The notes: generated by a model from the letters alone, not told the origin. Numbered from the stretch's first letter, positions 1-6,557 are shown. The stretch is DNA of 11,545 nt from Bacteroidales bacterium (GCA_015486475.1 WFRO01000070.1:1-11545), one strand, 5' to 3'. Translations and numbers: made by a program.

Positions 1-1
1 C

Positions 2-595
2 CGCAACGAGACAGCCTTCATACAGGCTACCCGCAACTACCTCGACGACCCGAAAAACGAAGAGATCAACGTGGTGATGTGGTCGTGGTGCAACATCGCC
101 GGACATCATGTCTCTGACAATTACCTCAAAGGGATGGACTCCCTGATCTCCGAATACGGTCCGGGCGGAAGCAAAATAGGCTCCGGCAGCGGCCAGCGGA
201 AAAATGCGGTCACCTTTATCTTTATGACCGGCCATGCCAATGTGGGCGACAATGTAGGTGACGGCAAGCCCAAAAACCAGGCCGGTCTGATCTTAGACTA
301 TTGCAAAGAGCACAAACAGTTCTGCCTCGATTATTACAGCATCGACACGCACGATATGGACGACAACTACTGGGAGGATGCCGGCGACAACGGCAACTCG
401 GCAGCCTACGGCGGCAATTTCTATGAGGACTGGCAGGCCGGCCACACGCTGGGCCAGGACTGGTATGAGAACAGGAATGCCCCGGGAGGCACCATCACCT
501 ACGGAGCCCACAACACCCAGCACATCACTGCCAACCGCAAGGCCTACGCCATGTGGTGGATCCTGGCCAGGATAGCAGGATGGGATGGGGAGTGA
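2..595 (+). CDS. C-terminal part of a secreted-type protein, possibly SGNH-hydrolase-like (5' truncated)
   Basis: The frame is open from the first bases of the window and stops with TGA at 593-595, so about 197 C-terminal residues are visible and the true start lies outside. The first internal ATG (71) is mid-domain and is not a credible start. The fragment is rich in Gly, Asn, Asp and aromatics, typical of an exported enzyme. It contains a buried strand with MTGHAN, a YYSIDTHDMDD segment, and a C-terminal GAHNTQHITANRKAYAMWW block. The order strand-Gly-His-Asn followed by a late conserved His before a terminal helix recalls the SGNH/GDSL hydrolase fold, but no catalytic Ser block is visible because the N-terminus is missing, so that assignment is weak inference. 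It is convergent with cdaA, 70 bp away. Coding is secure; the function is not. Confidence 0.75.
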   Translation, partial: RNETAFIQATRNYLDDPKNEEINVVMWSWCNIAGHHVSDNYLKGMDSLISEYGPGGSKIGSGSGQRKNAVTFIFMTGHANVGDNVGDGKPKNQAGLILDYCKEHKQFCLDYYSIDTHDMDDNYWEDAGDNGNSAAYGGNFYEDWQAGHTLGQDWYENRNAPGGTITYGAHNTQHITANRKAYAMWWILARIAGWDGE

Positions 596-602
596 GAAAG
601 TA

Positions 603-632
603 AAAAGTTAAAAGTGACTAAAGTTAAAAGTT
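603..632 (+). repeat. 30-bp repeat, inverted copy of 3460-3489
   Basis: These 30 bases are the exact reverse complement of positions 3460-3489. They are built from an AAAGTT-type word with a central GTGACT. The element lies between the stop of the leftmost gene and the 3' end of cdaA, so it is non-coding. Together the two copies bracket cdaA, folP and tmk. Confidence 0.85.
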
Positions 633-642
633 GCTATTGTTT

Positions 643-666
643 TCAATCATTCAATCATTCAAGCAT
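643..666 (+). repeat. Octamer tandem repeat (TCAATCAT, 3 units)
   Basis: Three 8-nt units start at 643, 651 and 659; the third has one substitution (TCAAGCAT). The last base touches the cdaA stop codon (666-668 on the minus strand). It is the one clear array in this window with a period of 8 rather than 7. No terminator hairpin is visible between the two convergent genes here. Confidence 0.7.
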
Positions 667-1448
667 TAAGGAAATAGTTTCTCCAGCTCCTCTTCCAGTT
701 TCTGCAGGGAGAGGTTAAAGTAGATCTCGGCATCATAGGCCAGGGAGATCTCGCCGGTCTCCTCCGACACCACGATCACCACGGCATCGGTTTTTTCTGC
801 CAGGCCCAGGGCAGCACGGTGGCGCATGCCGTAGCGGGCAGGAAGGAAGATGTTCTCGGTGACAGGCAGGACGCAGCGGGCTGCCACGATGTGATCGTGC
901 TGGACGATCACCGCACCGTCATGCAAGGGGTTATTCTTGAAAAAGATCGACTCCAGCAGGCGGGCGTTGACGGCCGCATCGATGCGGTCACCGGTGCCGA
1001 TGATCGTCTCCAGACCGCTTTCCCGGGCAATGGCGATAAGAGCGCCGGTCTTGGAAGCGGAGAGATGTCTTACAGCGTTCAGCACCTGCCGCAGAGCCGG
1101 GTCACTGAACATTTTCTCCCCGGTACCGCCTCCTGCCCAGGTAGAAAAATTGAGCCAGCGTCTTTTTGAATAGCGTCCGCCAAGCAGCAGCAGGAAACGC
1201 CTGATCTCCTGCTGGAAGACCACAATAAGGGCGATGACCCCCACGCCGATGATCTGCCCCAGCAGCGAGGCCATCATCTCCATATGCAAGGCCCGGAAAG
1301 CCAGCCAGAAGATATAGACCAGGAAAATGCCCACGAAGATATCCATGGCCACAGTACCCCGTATCAGCCGATACAGTTCAAAGAGCAACAGCGCCAGCAG
1401 CAGGATATCCAGAATATCCCAGAAACGTACCGTGATCAGTGCAATCAT
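666..1448 (-). CDS. cdaA: Membrane-bound diadenylate cyclase CdaA (DisA_N/DAC domain)
   Basis: Makes cyclic di-AMP from two ATP at the cytoplasmic face of the inner membrane; in other bacteria c-di-AMP controls potassium transport, osmotic balance and envelope homeostasis. The 260-residue length fits the CdaA class. Three hydrophobic segments lie at about 13-29, 36-53 and 61-80, then a basic linker (RRxSKRRW, about 91-98) and the DAC domain from about 115. Catalytic signatures are intact: HDGA (DGA at 177-179) and RHR (209-211) in the MRHRAALGLAE block. The start at 1448 gives an immediate hydrophobic N-terminus as expected. It is downstream of folP on the same strand, 152 bp apart, and probably co-transcribed. 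The YbbR-domain regulator CdaR and glmM, its partners in Firmicutes, are not adjacent; the next gene is convergent and unrelated. Confidence 0.95.
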   Translation of the reverse strand: MIALITVRFWDILDILLLALLLFELYRLIRGTVAMDIFVGIFLVYIFWLAFRALHMEMMASLLGQIIGVGVIALIVVFQQEIRRFLLLLGGRYSKRRWLNFSTWAGGGTGEKMFSDPALRQVLNAVRHLSASKTGALIAIARESGLETIIGTGDRIDAAVNARLLESIFFKNNPLHDGAVIVQHDHIVAARCVLPVTENIFLPARYGMRHRAALGLAEKTDAVVIVVSEETGEISLAYDAEIYFNLSLQKLEEELEKLFP

Positions 1449-1466
1449 TGTGTAAAGATAAGAAAT

Positions 1467-1592
1467 AGTTCAGAGTTCAGAGTTCATAGTTCATAGTTCA
1501 TAGTTCATAGTTCATAGTTCGTAGTTGGTAGTTCGTAGTTCGTAGTTCGTAGTTGGTGGTTCTTGGTTCTTGGCTCTTGGCTCTTGGCTCTT
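1467..1592 (+). repeat. 18-unit phased heptamer tandem array
   Basis: Eighteen consecutive 7-nt units run without any insertion or deletion. Reading the plus strand the words are agttcag x2, agttcat x5, agttcgt, agttggt, agttcgt x3, agttggt, ggttctt x2, ggctctt x3. The word drifts along the array while the 7-nt phase is kept. It fills 126 of the 152 bp between folP (stop at 1601-1603) and cdaA (start 1448), so a folP-cdaA transcript would carry it. As 7 is not a multiple of 3 it cannot encode a simple repeat in one frame except as a 7-residue period; I treat it as non-coding. Confidence 0.95.
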
Positions 1593-1600
1593 GGTTTGGT

Positions 1601-2464
1601 TCAAAGGGTGTTTTTCCAGTAATCAATGATCTTGACAGCTTCGCGGGCGGCACGTACATCATGCACGCGCAGGATATCCACGCCTTCGAGGAGGGCGAGG
1701 GTCTGCACCACGGTGGTGCCTTCGAGGGCCTCCTCAGCAGAGGTACCCAGCAGGCGCCAGATCATGGATTTGCGGGAGACACCCACCAGCAGGGGCAGGC
1801 CTGTGGCCCGGAAAGCCTTCAGCCCCTTCAGGAGCTGGTAGTTGTGCTCCAGGGTCTTGCCGAAGCCGAAACCCGGGTCCAGCACCAGGGTGGTCACGCC
1901 CAGTTCGTTGAGGAGGGCGATCTTCTTTGAAAAGATGTAGAGGATATCCCGGACCACATGGTCATATTCGGGGTTATCCTGCATGGTCTGCGGGGTGCCC
2001 TGCATGTGCATCATCACATAGGCCACGCGCAGGTCAGCCACCGTCCGGAACATCTCCGGGTCCATATCGCCGCCCGAGATGTCATTGATCATCTCCACAG
2101 CATACCCTTCGACGGCTTTCCGGGCTACGGAAGCACGGAAGGTATCGACGGATACCGGCAGCTGCGGCTGAAGATCGCGTATGATGCGGAGTGCCTGCTC
2201 AAGACGTCGCCACTCCTCCTCTTCCGGCACCGGTTCGGCGCCGGGACGGGTGGAGAAAGCCCCTACATCCAGGATATCAGCCCCCTCGGAGGCTAATTGC
2301 TCTACCCTGCCGGCAATATCTTCCTCTGACACATACTTCCCGCCATCATAAAAAGAGTCGGGCGTGACATTCAGAATACCCATGATCAGCGGGGGATCGG
2401 TCTCATACAACCGTCCTCCCAGTACCAGCGTGTGGTTTTGCAGAAATGATGTATCTTTATCCAT
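1601..2464 (-). CDS. folP: Dihydropteroate synthase
   Basis: Condenses 6-hydroxymethyl-7,8-dihydropterin pyrophosphate with p-aminobenzoate to give dihydropteroate in folate synthesis; it is the sulfonamide target. The 287-residue TIM-barrel protein carries the family motifs in order: NVTPDSF (32-38), STRPG (71-75), VDT with Asp107, ND (127-128), DPGFGFGKT (196-204), SRKS (230-233) and a late RVHDV (266-270). I chose the ATG at 2464. An in-frame ATG at 2515 would add 17 residues with no family resemblance and would overlap the proposed promoter. The STRPG loop looks chromosomal, with nothing suggesting a mobile Sul-type enzyme. It is the first gene of a probable folP-cdaA unit and diverges from tmk. 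Confidence 0.96.
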   Translation of the reverse strand: MDKDTSFLQNHTLVLGGRLYETDPPLIMGILNVTPDSFYDGGKYVSEEDIAGRVEQLASEGADILDVGAFSTRPGAEPVPEEEEWRRLEQALRIIRDLQPQLPVSVDTFRASVARKAVEGYAVEMINDISGGDMDPEMFRTVADLRVAYVMMHMQGTPQTMQDNPEYDHVVRDILYIFSKKIALLNELGVTTLVLDPGFGFGKTLEHNYQLLKGLKAFRATGLPLLVGVSRKSMIWRLLGTSAEEALEGTTVVQTLALLEGVDILRVHDVRAAREAVKIIDYWKNTL

Positions 2465-2484
2465 CGTTAGAACGATTTTAACCC

Positions 2485-2516
2485 TAAAAATACAGCAGAG
2501 ATCCGTTAACCCCAAA
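2485..2516 (-). promoter_or_regulatory. Bacteroidota-type promoter for folP
   Basis: Read on the minus strand: a -33 TTTG (2516-2513), a 20-bp spacer, then TATTTTTA (2492-2485), one base off the TAnnTTTG -7 consensus. A transcript would begin near 2478 and leave a leader of roughly 14 nt before the folP ATG at 2464. The whole 65-bp gap to tmk must also hold the tmk promoter, for which I see no convincing box on the plus strand. Confidence 0.6.
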
Positions 2517-2529
2517 CATTTTTACGGAA

Positions 2530-3216
2530 ATGAGCTTTATTGTCATAGAAGGTCTGGACGGTTCCGGCAAATCGACACAGCTGGAGCAGCTGCGGGATCA
2601 TCTCACGCGTCATGGGATCGATCATTTTTTCCTGCATTTCCCCCGTACGGATGCCCCGGTCTTCGGTGAGATGATCGCCCGTTTCCTGCGGGGTGAGCTG
2701 GGCAAGATAGAGGATGTGGACCCTTACCTGGTGGCCTTGCTGTATGCCGGCGACCGCATGGATGCGGCCGGTCTGATCCGCCGTGAGCAGGAGAACAGGC
2801 AACTGGTACTGGTTGACCGGTATGTATATTCCAACATCGCTTTCCAGTGTGCCAAGCTGGAGGATACGGCAGAACAGGAGAAACTACGCGACTGGATCCT
2901 GCACATGGAATATGAACATTTCCGGATCCCCCGGCCCGATCTGAACCTTTTTCTGGATGTGCCCTTCGCCTTCACCGCAGAGAAACTGAAAGAGAGAAGG
3001 GATCGGGAGACCAGGGAGTACCTCGAAGGCCGGCAGGATATCCACGAGAAGGACCTGACCTTCCAGCAAAGGGTACGAGAGATCTATCTGCGTTTTGCCG
3101 CCTCACAGCCGGACTGTATCAGCATCCCCTGCTATGATGAGCAGAAAAAAATGCTGCCGGCAGACCGTATCTTTGCCAGGATCCTCGAAACACTGGAGGG
3201 GGAAGGAGTGTTGTAA
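2530..3216 (+). CDS. tmk: Thymidylate kinase (dTMP kinase)
   Basis: Phosphorylates dTMP to dTDP with ATP, the last committed step towards dTTP, in the cytoplasm. The 228 residues are near the family's usual 200-215 with a slightly longer C-terminus. The P-loop GLDGSGKST sits at residues 8-16, so the start at 2530 places it correctly near the N-terminus. The substrate-binding FPR (37-39), YAGDR (72-76) and DRY (96-98) motifs are present. An Arg-rich lid lies at about 152-168 (KLKERRDRETREYLEGR), where such kinases close over ATP. It diverges from folP and converges with the Asp-box gene. Its stop codon (3214-3216) falls inside the first copy of a 48-bp repeat. No Shine-Dalgarno sequence is visible, as usual in Bacteroidota. 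Confidence 0.96.
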   Translation: MSFIVIEGLDGSGKSTQLEQLRDHLTRHGIDHFFLHFPRTDAPVFGEMIARFLRGELGKIEDVDPYLVALLYAGDRMDAAGLIRREQENRQLVLVDRYVYSNIAFQCAKLEDTAEQEKLRDWILHMEYEHFRIPRPDLNLFLDVPFAFTAEKLKERRDRETREYLEGRQDIHEKDLTFQQRVREIYLRFAASQPDCISIPCYDEQKKMLPADRIFARILETLEGEGVL

Positions 3217-3259
3217 GGTACTGCCCGCCCGGACGACTCCGGTCGGACGGGGGTACTAG
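3212..3259 (+). repeat. 48-bp GC-rich direct repeat, copy 1
   Basis: Matches 3572-3619 at an exact offset of 360 bp, 43 of 48 identical. The five differences (3220, 3227, 3246, 3255, 3258) are all A/G exchanges. It contains a perfect small hairpin, CCGGA-CGAC-TCCGG, at 3229-3242. The left end includes the tmk stop codon. The hairpin is too short and lacks a T-run, so I do not call it a terminator. Confidence 0.85.
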
Positions 3260-3280
3260 GTACAGGGTGCTGGGGGAAGG

Positions 3281-3301
3281 CTCAGGGCTCAGGGCTCAGA
3301 G
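3281..3301 (+). repeat. Heptamer tandem repeat (CTCAGGG, 3 units)
   Basis: Two perfect CTCAGGG units (3281, 3288) and one with a substitution (CTCAGAG, 3295); a fourth decayed unit may follow at 3302. It is unrelated in sequence to the folP-cdaA array but has the same 7-nt period. Confidence 0.75.
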
Positions 3302-3370
3302 CGCAGAAAACGATAAAGCGATGATGTGAATCACAACTTTAACTTTCAAACCTCAAACAACCTCCTACGC

Positions 3371-3447
3371 GTACCTTTGCGTGCGTCTCTGCGTGTCTTT
3401 GCGTCAAAGCTTAACCATGTGGATCTCCTGCTATTACGCAAAGGTAC
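3371..3447. repeat. Inverted repeat with GTACCTTTGCGT arms
   Basis: The 12-bp arms 3371-3382 and 3436-3447 are perfect reverse complements. Further TTTGCGT/CTCTGCGT words lie inside the left half (3383-3406) and another CGCAAAG follows the right arm (3448-3454). The pair could form a stem with a loop of about 53 nt, but it sits in a string of repeats rather than looking like a compact terminator. Confidence 0.7.
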
Positions 3448-3459
3448 CGCAAAGCCCCA

Positions 3460-3496
3460 AACTTTTAACTTTAGTCACTTTTAACTTTTAACTTCT
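3460..3496 (+). repeat. AACTTTT heptamer array, including 30-bp inverted copy of 603-632
   Basis: Words AACTTTT (3460), AACTTTA (3467), CACTTTT (3476), AACTTTT (3483) and AACTTCT (3490); the step is 7 nt except for a 2-nt slip between the second and third. Positions 3460-3489 are the exact reverse complement of 603-632, so these bases form both a local tandem array and a dispersed element. Confidence 0.85.
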
Positions 3497-3500
3497 TGCC

Positions 3501-3570
3501 ACTCCAAACTCCACACTCCACACTCCAAACTTATTAAGGCAAAAGTAATAAGGCATAAGGCAAAAGGGTG
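3501..3570 (+). repeat. 10-step phased heptamer array with changing word
   Basis: In strict 7-nt phase the words are actccaa, actccac, actccac, actccaa, acttatt, aaggcaa, aagtaat, aaggcat, aaggcaa, aagggtg. Two distinct word families (actccaN and aaggcaN) are joined through one intermediate unit without loss of phase, as in the folP-cdaA array where agttcNt changes to ggNtctt. Confidence 0.8.
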
Positions 3571-3571
3571 G

Positions 3572-3619
3572 TGTAAGGTGCTGCCCACCCGGACGACTCC
3601 GGTCGAACGGGGGTGCTGG
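3572..3619 (+). repeat. 48-bp GC-rich direct repeat, copy 2
   Basis: Second copy of 3212-3259, 360 bp downstream and in the same orientation, carrying the same CCGGA-CGAC-TCCGG hairpin (3589-3602). It lies about 50 bp past the 3' end of the Asp-box gene, so the two copies sit near the ends of the two convergent genes. Confidence 0.85.
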
Positions 3620-3627
3620 AAAGAGTT

Positions 3628-3662
3628 ACTTGGATCTTGGTTCTTGATTCTTGCCTCTTGAT
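3628..3662 (+). repeat. Heptamer array of the TCTTGNN type (5 units)
   Basis: Units start at 3628, 3635, 3642, 3649 and 3656: acttgga, tcttggt, tcttgat, tcttgcc, tcttgat. The word is a rotation of the ggttctt/ggctctt part of the array at 1558-1592, so this is a second, more decayed locus of the same family. It ends 8 bp before the stop of the Asp-box gene (3670). Confidence 0.8.
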
Positions 3663-3669
3663 CCTTCCT

Positions 3670-6345
3670 TTACTGTTTTCTGTAGTTCAGCACGGGCCAT
3701 AGCCATCTTTCACGAACACTCCCTTTTTTAGTGATCTTTTCTCCTTTCCATTCCAGCGTCACCGCATAATCTCCCGGTTTCGCCTTGCGGAGATACCAGT
3801 ATACTTTCCCGATCCCTTTCCTGGCCGGCACCTTTTCATTGAACATCTTTTTGCCGTTGCTATCCTTCACGGTGACAAGGGCTGAATCGCCCGGCGCATC
3901 CTGTCCGAACCAGTAATATATCTCCAGGGCATTGGGTTCGTTGGGCACATCCTTATGATTGTCTCCGGTCTCATGGTAATTGCCCCAGGCAGCCTGCTGC
4001 GAGTAGTTCATCTGCGGTTTGGGCGCAATATCGAACAGCCATAGATCCTTCTGCATAACATCTTTCGTCAGTTGCTCCAGAGCATAGATATCGGTCACCC
4101 AGGCCCCGCGGCCGTAAGTGCCCGCTACGAGGTCATGCTCACGGGCCTGTATGTTCAGGTCGCGCACCACCACCGGCGGCATATCCCCCGGCAGACGCTG
4201 CCAGGAGGCTCCTGCGTTGAAAGAGACAAAGACCCCTTTGTCGGTCCCGGCGAACAGCAGATCCGCATTTTCCGGATCTTCGATGATCGCGCTCACCGGA
4301 GCCTGCGGCAGGCCGTCAGAGATCGCCTGCCAGGTCTTCCCGTAGTCGGTGGTGCGGTACACGTAAGGCCTGAAGTCGTCCCGGCGGTAACCGGATTTTG
4401 TGACATAGACGGTGCCGTCATGATGGGAGGAGGTGGTAACACAGCTCACCCAGCGGTCGGCCGGGGCACCCAACTTCTCCAGTTTTTTTGTCATCTCCAC
4501 CCATCTCTTCCCGTTGTCCGGGGTCATCCACACATGACCATCATCTGTACCCACCCAGATCACACCCTGCTGCAGGGGAGATTCCGAGATGGTGGTGATG
4601 GTGCAGTACATCATGTGGCCCGTTCCGGCGATCTTCACCGGATCGTTATCTGTCAGGTCGGGGCTGATCTCCTGCCAGGTATCGCCCCGGTCGGGGGAGC
4701 GCAGCAGCATCTGCCCGCCCGTGTACAGCACTTTGGGATCATGCGGCGAGAGAACCAGAGGGGTGGTCCAGGTGAAACGGTAGGGAGCCTCTCCTTTGGG
4801 GGCTTTGGGCATGATGTCCGTCCGCTCTCCTTTCAGCTGGTCTACGCGGTGATGCTTGCCAAACTGGGTGGTAAAGTAAAGCCAGCGGTTATCGGTATGG
4901 TCCACCTTGCAGTACATGCCATCCCACATGCCCACGATCACCCAGTCGGCAGCCGTCACGCTGCCCGACCATCCGTTGGAAGGCCCTTTCCACACCTCAT
5001 GGTCCTGAAGACCGATGTAAATATTATAGGGCACCTCATCGTCCGTCTCCACCTTGTAGACCTCGCCCAGGGGCAGGGTGGCAAAATGGTTCATCGTCTT
5101 CCCTCCGTCCCGGGAGGCGTAGGCCCCTCCGTCCGATCCCAGCATCATGTGACGCGGGTCATGCGGATCGATCCAGAAACAGCGGTTATCCCCGAAATTG
5201 GTATTGAAGAGTTTTTTGCCCGTATTCCACCGGGGCCAGGTCTTCCCTCCGTCGAGGGTGTAATACATGGATGCACCGATGATGTAAACCTTATCGGGGT
5301 CGACCGGGTCCACAGCGATCTTGTTGAAACTGTAAGCTGCCTTGCCGCTGACATCGATCTTCTCCGGATCGTTGATGCGGTGCCAGGTCTTCCCGCCATT
5401 ATCCGAACGATACACCTCCCCGCCGATGAGGTTATCGAACGAATGATCCGTAAACTCGTCAAATTTCACAGGTGCATTGGGGTTGGCGCCGGGTTTCAGG
5501 TTCAGGTTCTGGATCACGGCAAAGACGATCTGCGGATCGGCACGGTGCACGGCCAGACCGATGCGGCCCAGCGGCCCTTCGGGCAGGCCTCCCGACAGGA
5601 TCTTCCAGCTCTTCCCGCCATCCGTCGTTTTATAGATACGGCTTTTTTCACTCCCCGGCTCAAAGGTCCAGGGAGTACGGCGTTTCCAGTAGCTGGCGGC
5701 ATAGAGGACCTCCGGATCGTCCGGGTCGATGACCAGGTCAATGAAGCCGGTCTCATCGTCTACGTAAAGGATCTTCTTCCAGGTTCGGCCCCCATCGGTG
5801 GTTTTGAATATGCCCCGTTCTTTATTGTTCGAAAAGAGATGGCCCATGACCGCCACCCAGACCGTGCCGGGATCGTGCGGGTGGATGACGATACGGGCAA
5901 TATGATGCGAATCTTCCAGACCCATGTGTTGCCAGGTGCTGCCTCTGTCTTCCGATTTCCATATACCGTTCCCGTAATAGGAGGAACGGGCACTGAAAGC
6001 ATCCCCCGTGCCCACCCAGAGCACAGCCGGATCGGACGGGGCCACGGCCACATCGCCTATCGAGGTGGTGCCGAACGTATCGGAGATACAGGTGAATGTC
6101 GTTCCGTTGTTCACCGTCCGCCAGAGCCCTCCGCTGCGGGCCCCAACATAAAAAGTGTATTTATCCTGTTCTCCCGGATTGTCGGGCGCCGTAATGCTGC
6201 CCACCCAGGCACCGGCACGGAAAGCCCCTAGGTTGCGGTAACGGATGGCTGAGGCAATATCCGGAACAGAAGGATCCTGGGCCAGAGTAACGAATAAAGA
6301 TCCCAACCCACAAAAGATCATCAGGGAAACCAATATCTTTTTCAT
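3670..6345 (-). CDS. Secreted Asp-box (BNR/VPS10-like) beta-propeller protein
   Basis: An 891-residue exported protein of the sortilin/VPS10-like, BNR-repeat group common in Bacteroidota. A signal peptide is evident (basic KK, hydrophobic core to about residue 20, then LAQ at 21-23). Asp-box motifs of the S/TxDxGxTW type occur at about 131, 182, 240, 314, 363, 411, 550, 608, 665 and 708 (SEDRGSTW, TTDGGRTW, TTDGGKSW, SDNGGKTW, TLDGGKTW, SRDGGKTM and others), consistent with one or two beta-propellers. Residues 800-870 look like a small Ig/FlgD-like beta domain. No type IX sorting domain or lipobox is visible. Related proteins are often annotated as glycosyl hydrolases, but Asp boxes are structural and I see no sialidase Arg/Tyr/Glu set; substrate and role are unknown. 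It appears to be transcribed alone. Confidence 0.9.
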   Translation of the reverse strand: MKKILVSLMIFCGLGSLFVTLAQDPSVPDIASAIRYRNLGAFRAGAWVGSITAPDNPGEQDKYTFYVGARSGGLWRTVNNGTTFTCISDTFGTTSIGDVAVAPSDPAVLWVGTGDAFSARSSYYGNGIWKSEDRGSTWQHMGLEDSHHIARIVIHPHDPGTVWVAVMGHLFSNNKERGIFKTTDGGRTWKKILYVDDETGFIDLVIDPDDPEVLYAASYWKRRTPWTFEPGSEKSRIYKTTDGGKSWKILSGGLPEGPLGRIGLAVHRADPQIVFAVIQNLNLKPGANPNAPVKFDEFTDHSFDNLIGGEVYRSDNGGKTWHRINDPEKIDVSGKAAYSFNKIAVDPVDPDKVYIIGASMYYTLDGGKTWPRWNTGKKLFNTNFGDNRCFWIDPHDPRHMMLGSDGGAYASRDGGKTMNHFATLPLGEVYKVETDDEVPYNIYIGLQDHEVWKGPSNGWSGSVTAADWVIVGMWDGMYCKVDHTDNRWLYFTTQFGKHHRVDQLKGERTDIMPKAPKGEAPYRFTWTTPLVLSPHDPKVLYTGGQMLLRSPDRGDTWQEISPDLTDNDPVKIAGTGHMMYCTITTISESPLQQGVIWVGTDDGHVWMTPDNGKRWVEMTKKLEKLGAPADRWVSCVTTSSHHDGTVYVTKSGYRRDDFRPYVYRTTDYGKTWQAISDGLPQAPVSAIIEDPENADLLFAGTDKGVFVSFNAGASWQRLPGDMPPVVVRDLNIQAREHDLVAGTYGRGAWVTDIYALEQLTKDVMQKDLWLFDIAPKPQMNYSQQAAWGNYHETGDNHKDVPNEPNALEIYYWFGQDAPGDSALVTVKDSNGKKMFNEKVPARKGIGKVYWYLRKAKPGDYAVTLEWKGEKITKKGSVRERWLWPVLNYRKQ

Positions 6346-6369
6346 TTTTTCTTAAGATGTAGTTACAGG

Positions 6370-6377
6370 CAAATATA
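6370..6377 (-). promoter_or_regulatory. -7 box for the Asp-box gene
   Basis: Reads TATATTTG on the minus strand, a perfect TAnnTTTG. Its 3' end is 25 bp upstream of the ATG at 6345, giving a leader of about 18 nt. The expected -33 TTTG is not clear: a TTG lies upstream with a spacer of about 22 bp, which is slightly long. Confidence 0.55.
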
Positions 6378-6557
6378 ATCCTAATATGATCATTTTCCAC
6401 AAGCCTCCTGATAAAACGACCGGCATACACACTTCTTCTTTTGAGGTATCCTCCATTTTATGGACGATACCTGACAAAACTTTTGTCATGCAGCATGCTT
6501 TTACTTATTTTCCGTTGAAATCCGGAAACGCACCAAAGTATAAAGACACTCAGGTTA

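Larger units (their letters stand above)
3217..3669. other. Convergent intergenic region made of short repeats
   Basis: 453 bp between the 3' ends of tmk and the Asp-box gene, with no credible gene on either strand. Nearly all of it is repetitive: two copies of a 48-bp repeat, an ACGCAAAGG-type inverted repeat, the inverted copy of the element at 603-632, and a series of arrays with a 7-nt period. Base composition swings from GC-rich to AT-rich between blocks. Terminators for both genes should lie here, but no canonical hairpin plus T-run is clear. Confidence 0.8.

Noticed and set aside
1453..1460. TATCTTTA on the minus strand as a cdaA promoter
   Set aside because: It resembles a -7 box but lies only 5 bp from the cdaA ATG, which would give an almost leaderless transcript, and there is no -33 box in the heptamer array behind it.
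1467..1592. CRISPR array
   Set aside because: Units are 7 nt and contiguous with no spacers, and there are no cas genes nearby.
2465..2515. Upstream ATG extending folP by 17 residues
   Set aside because: The extension has no similarity to dihydropteroate synthase N-termini and would overlap the TTTG-N20-TATTTTTA promoter.
3229..3242. CCGGA-CGAC-TCCGG as a tmk terminator
   Set aside because: The stem is only 5 bp and no T-run follows; the same hairpin is part of a duplicated repeat.
4072..6231. 719-codon open frame on the plus strand
   Set aside because: It lies antisense within the Asp-box gene, whose Asp boxes, signal peptide and promoter are clear. The antisense translation is rich in His, Arg, Gly and Val without family features, as expected from third-position G/C bias.
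3670..6345. Sialidase or other glycosidase function for the Asp-box protein
   Set aside because: Asp boxes are structural. I could not find the Arg triad, Tyr/Glu pair or acidic catalytic set of a sialidase, so I kept the call at family level.
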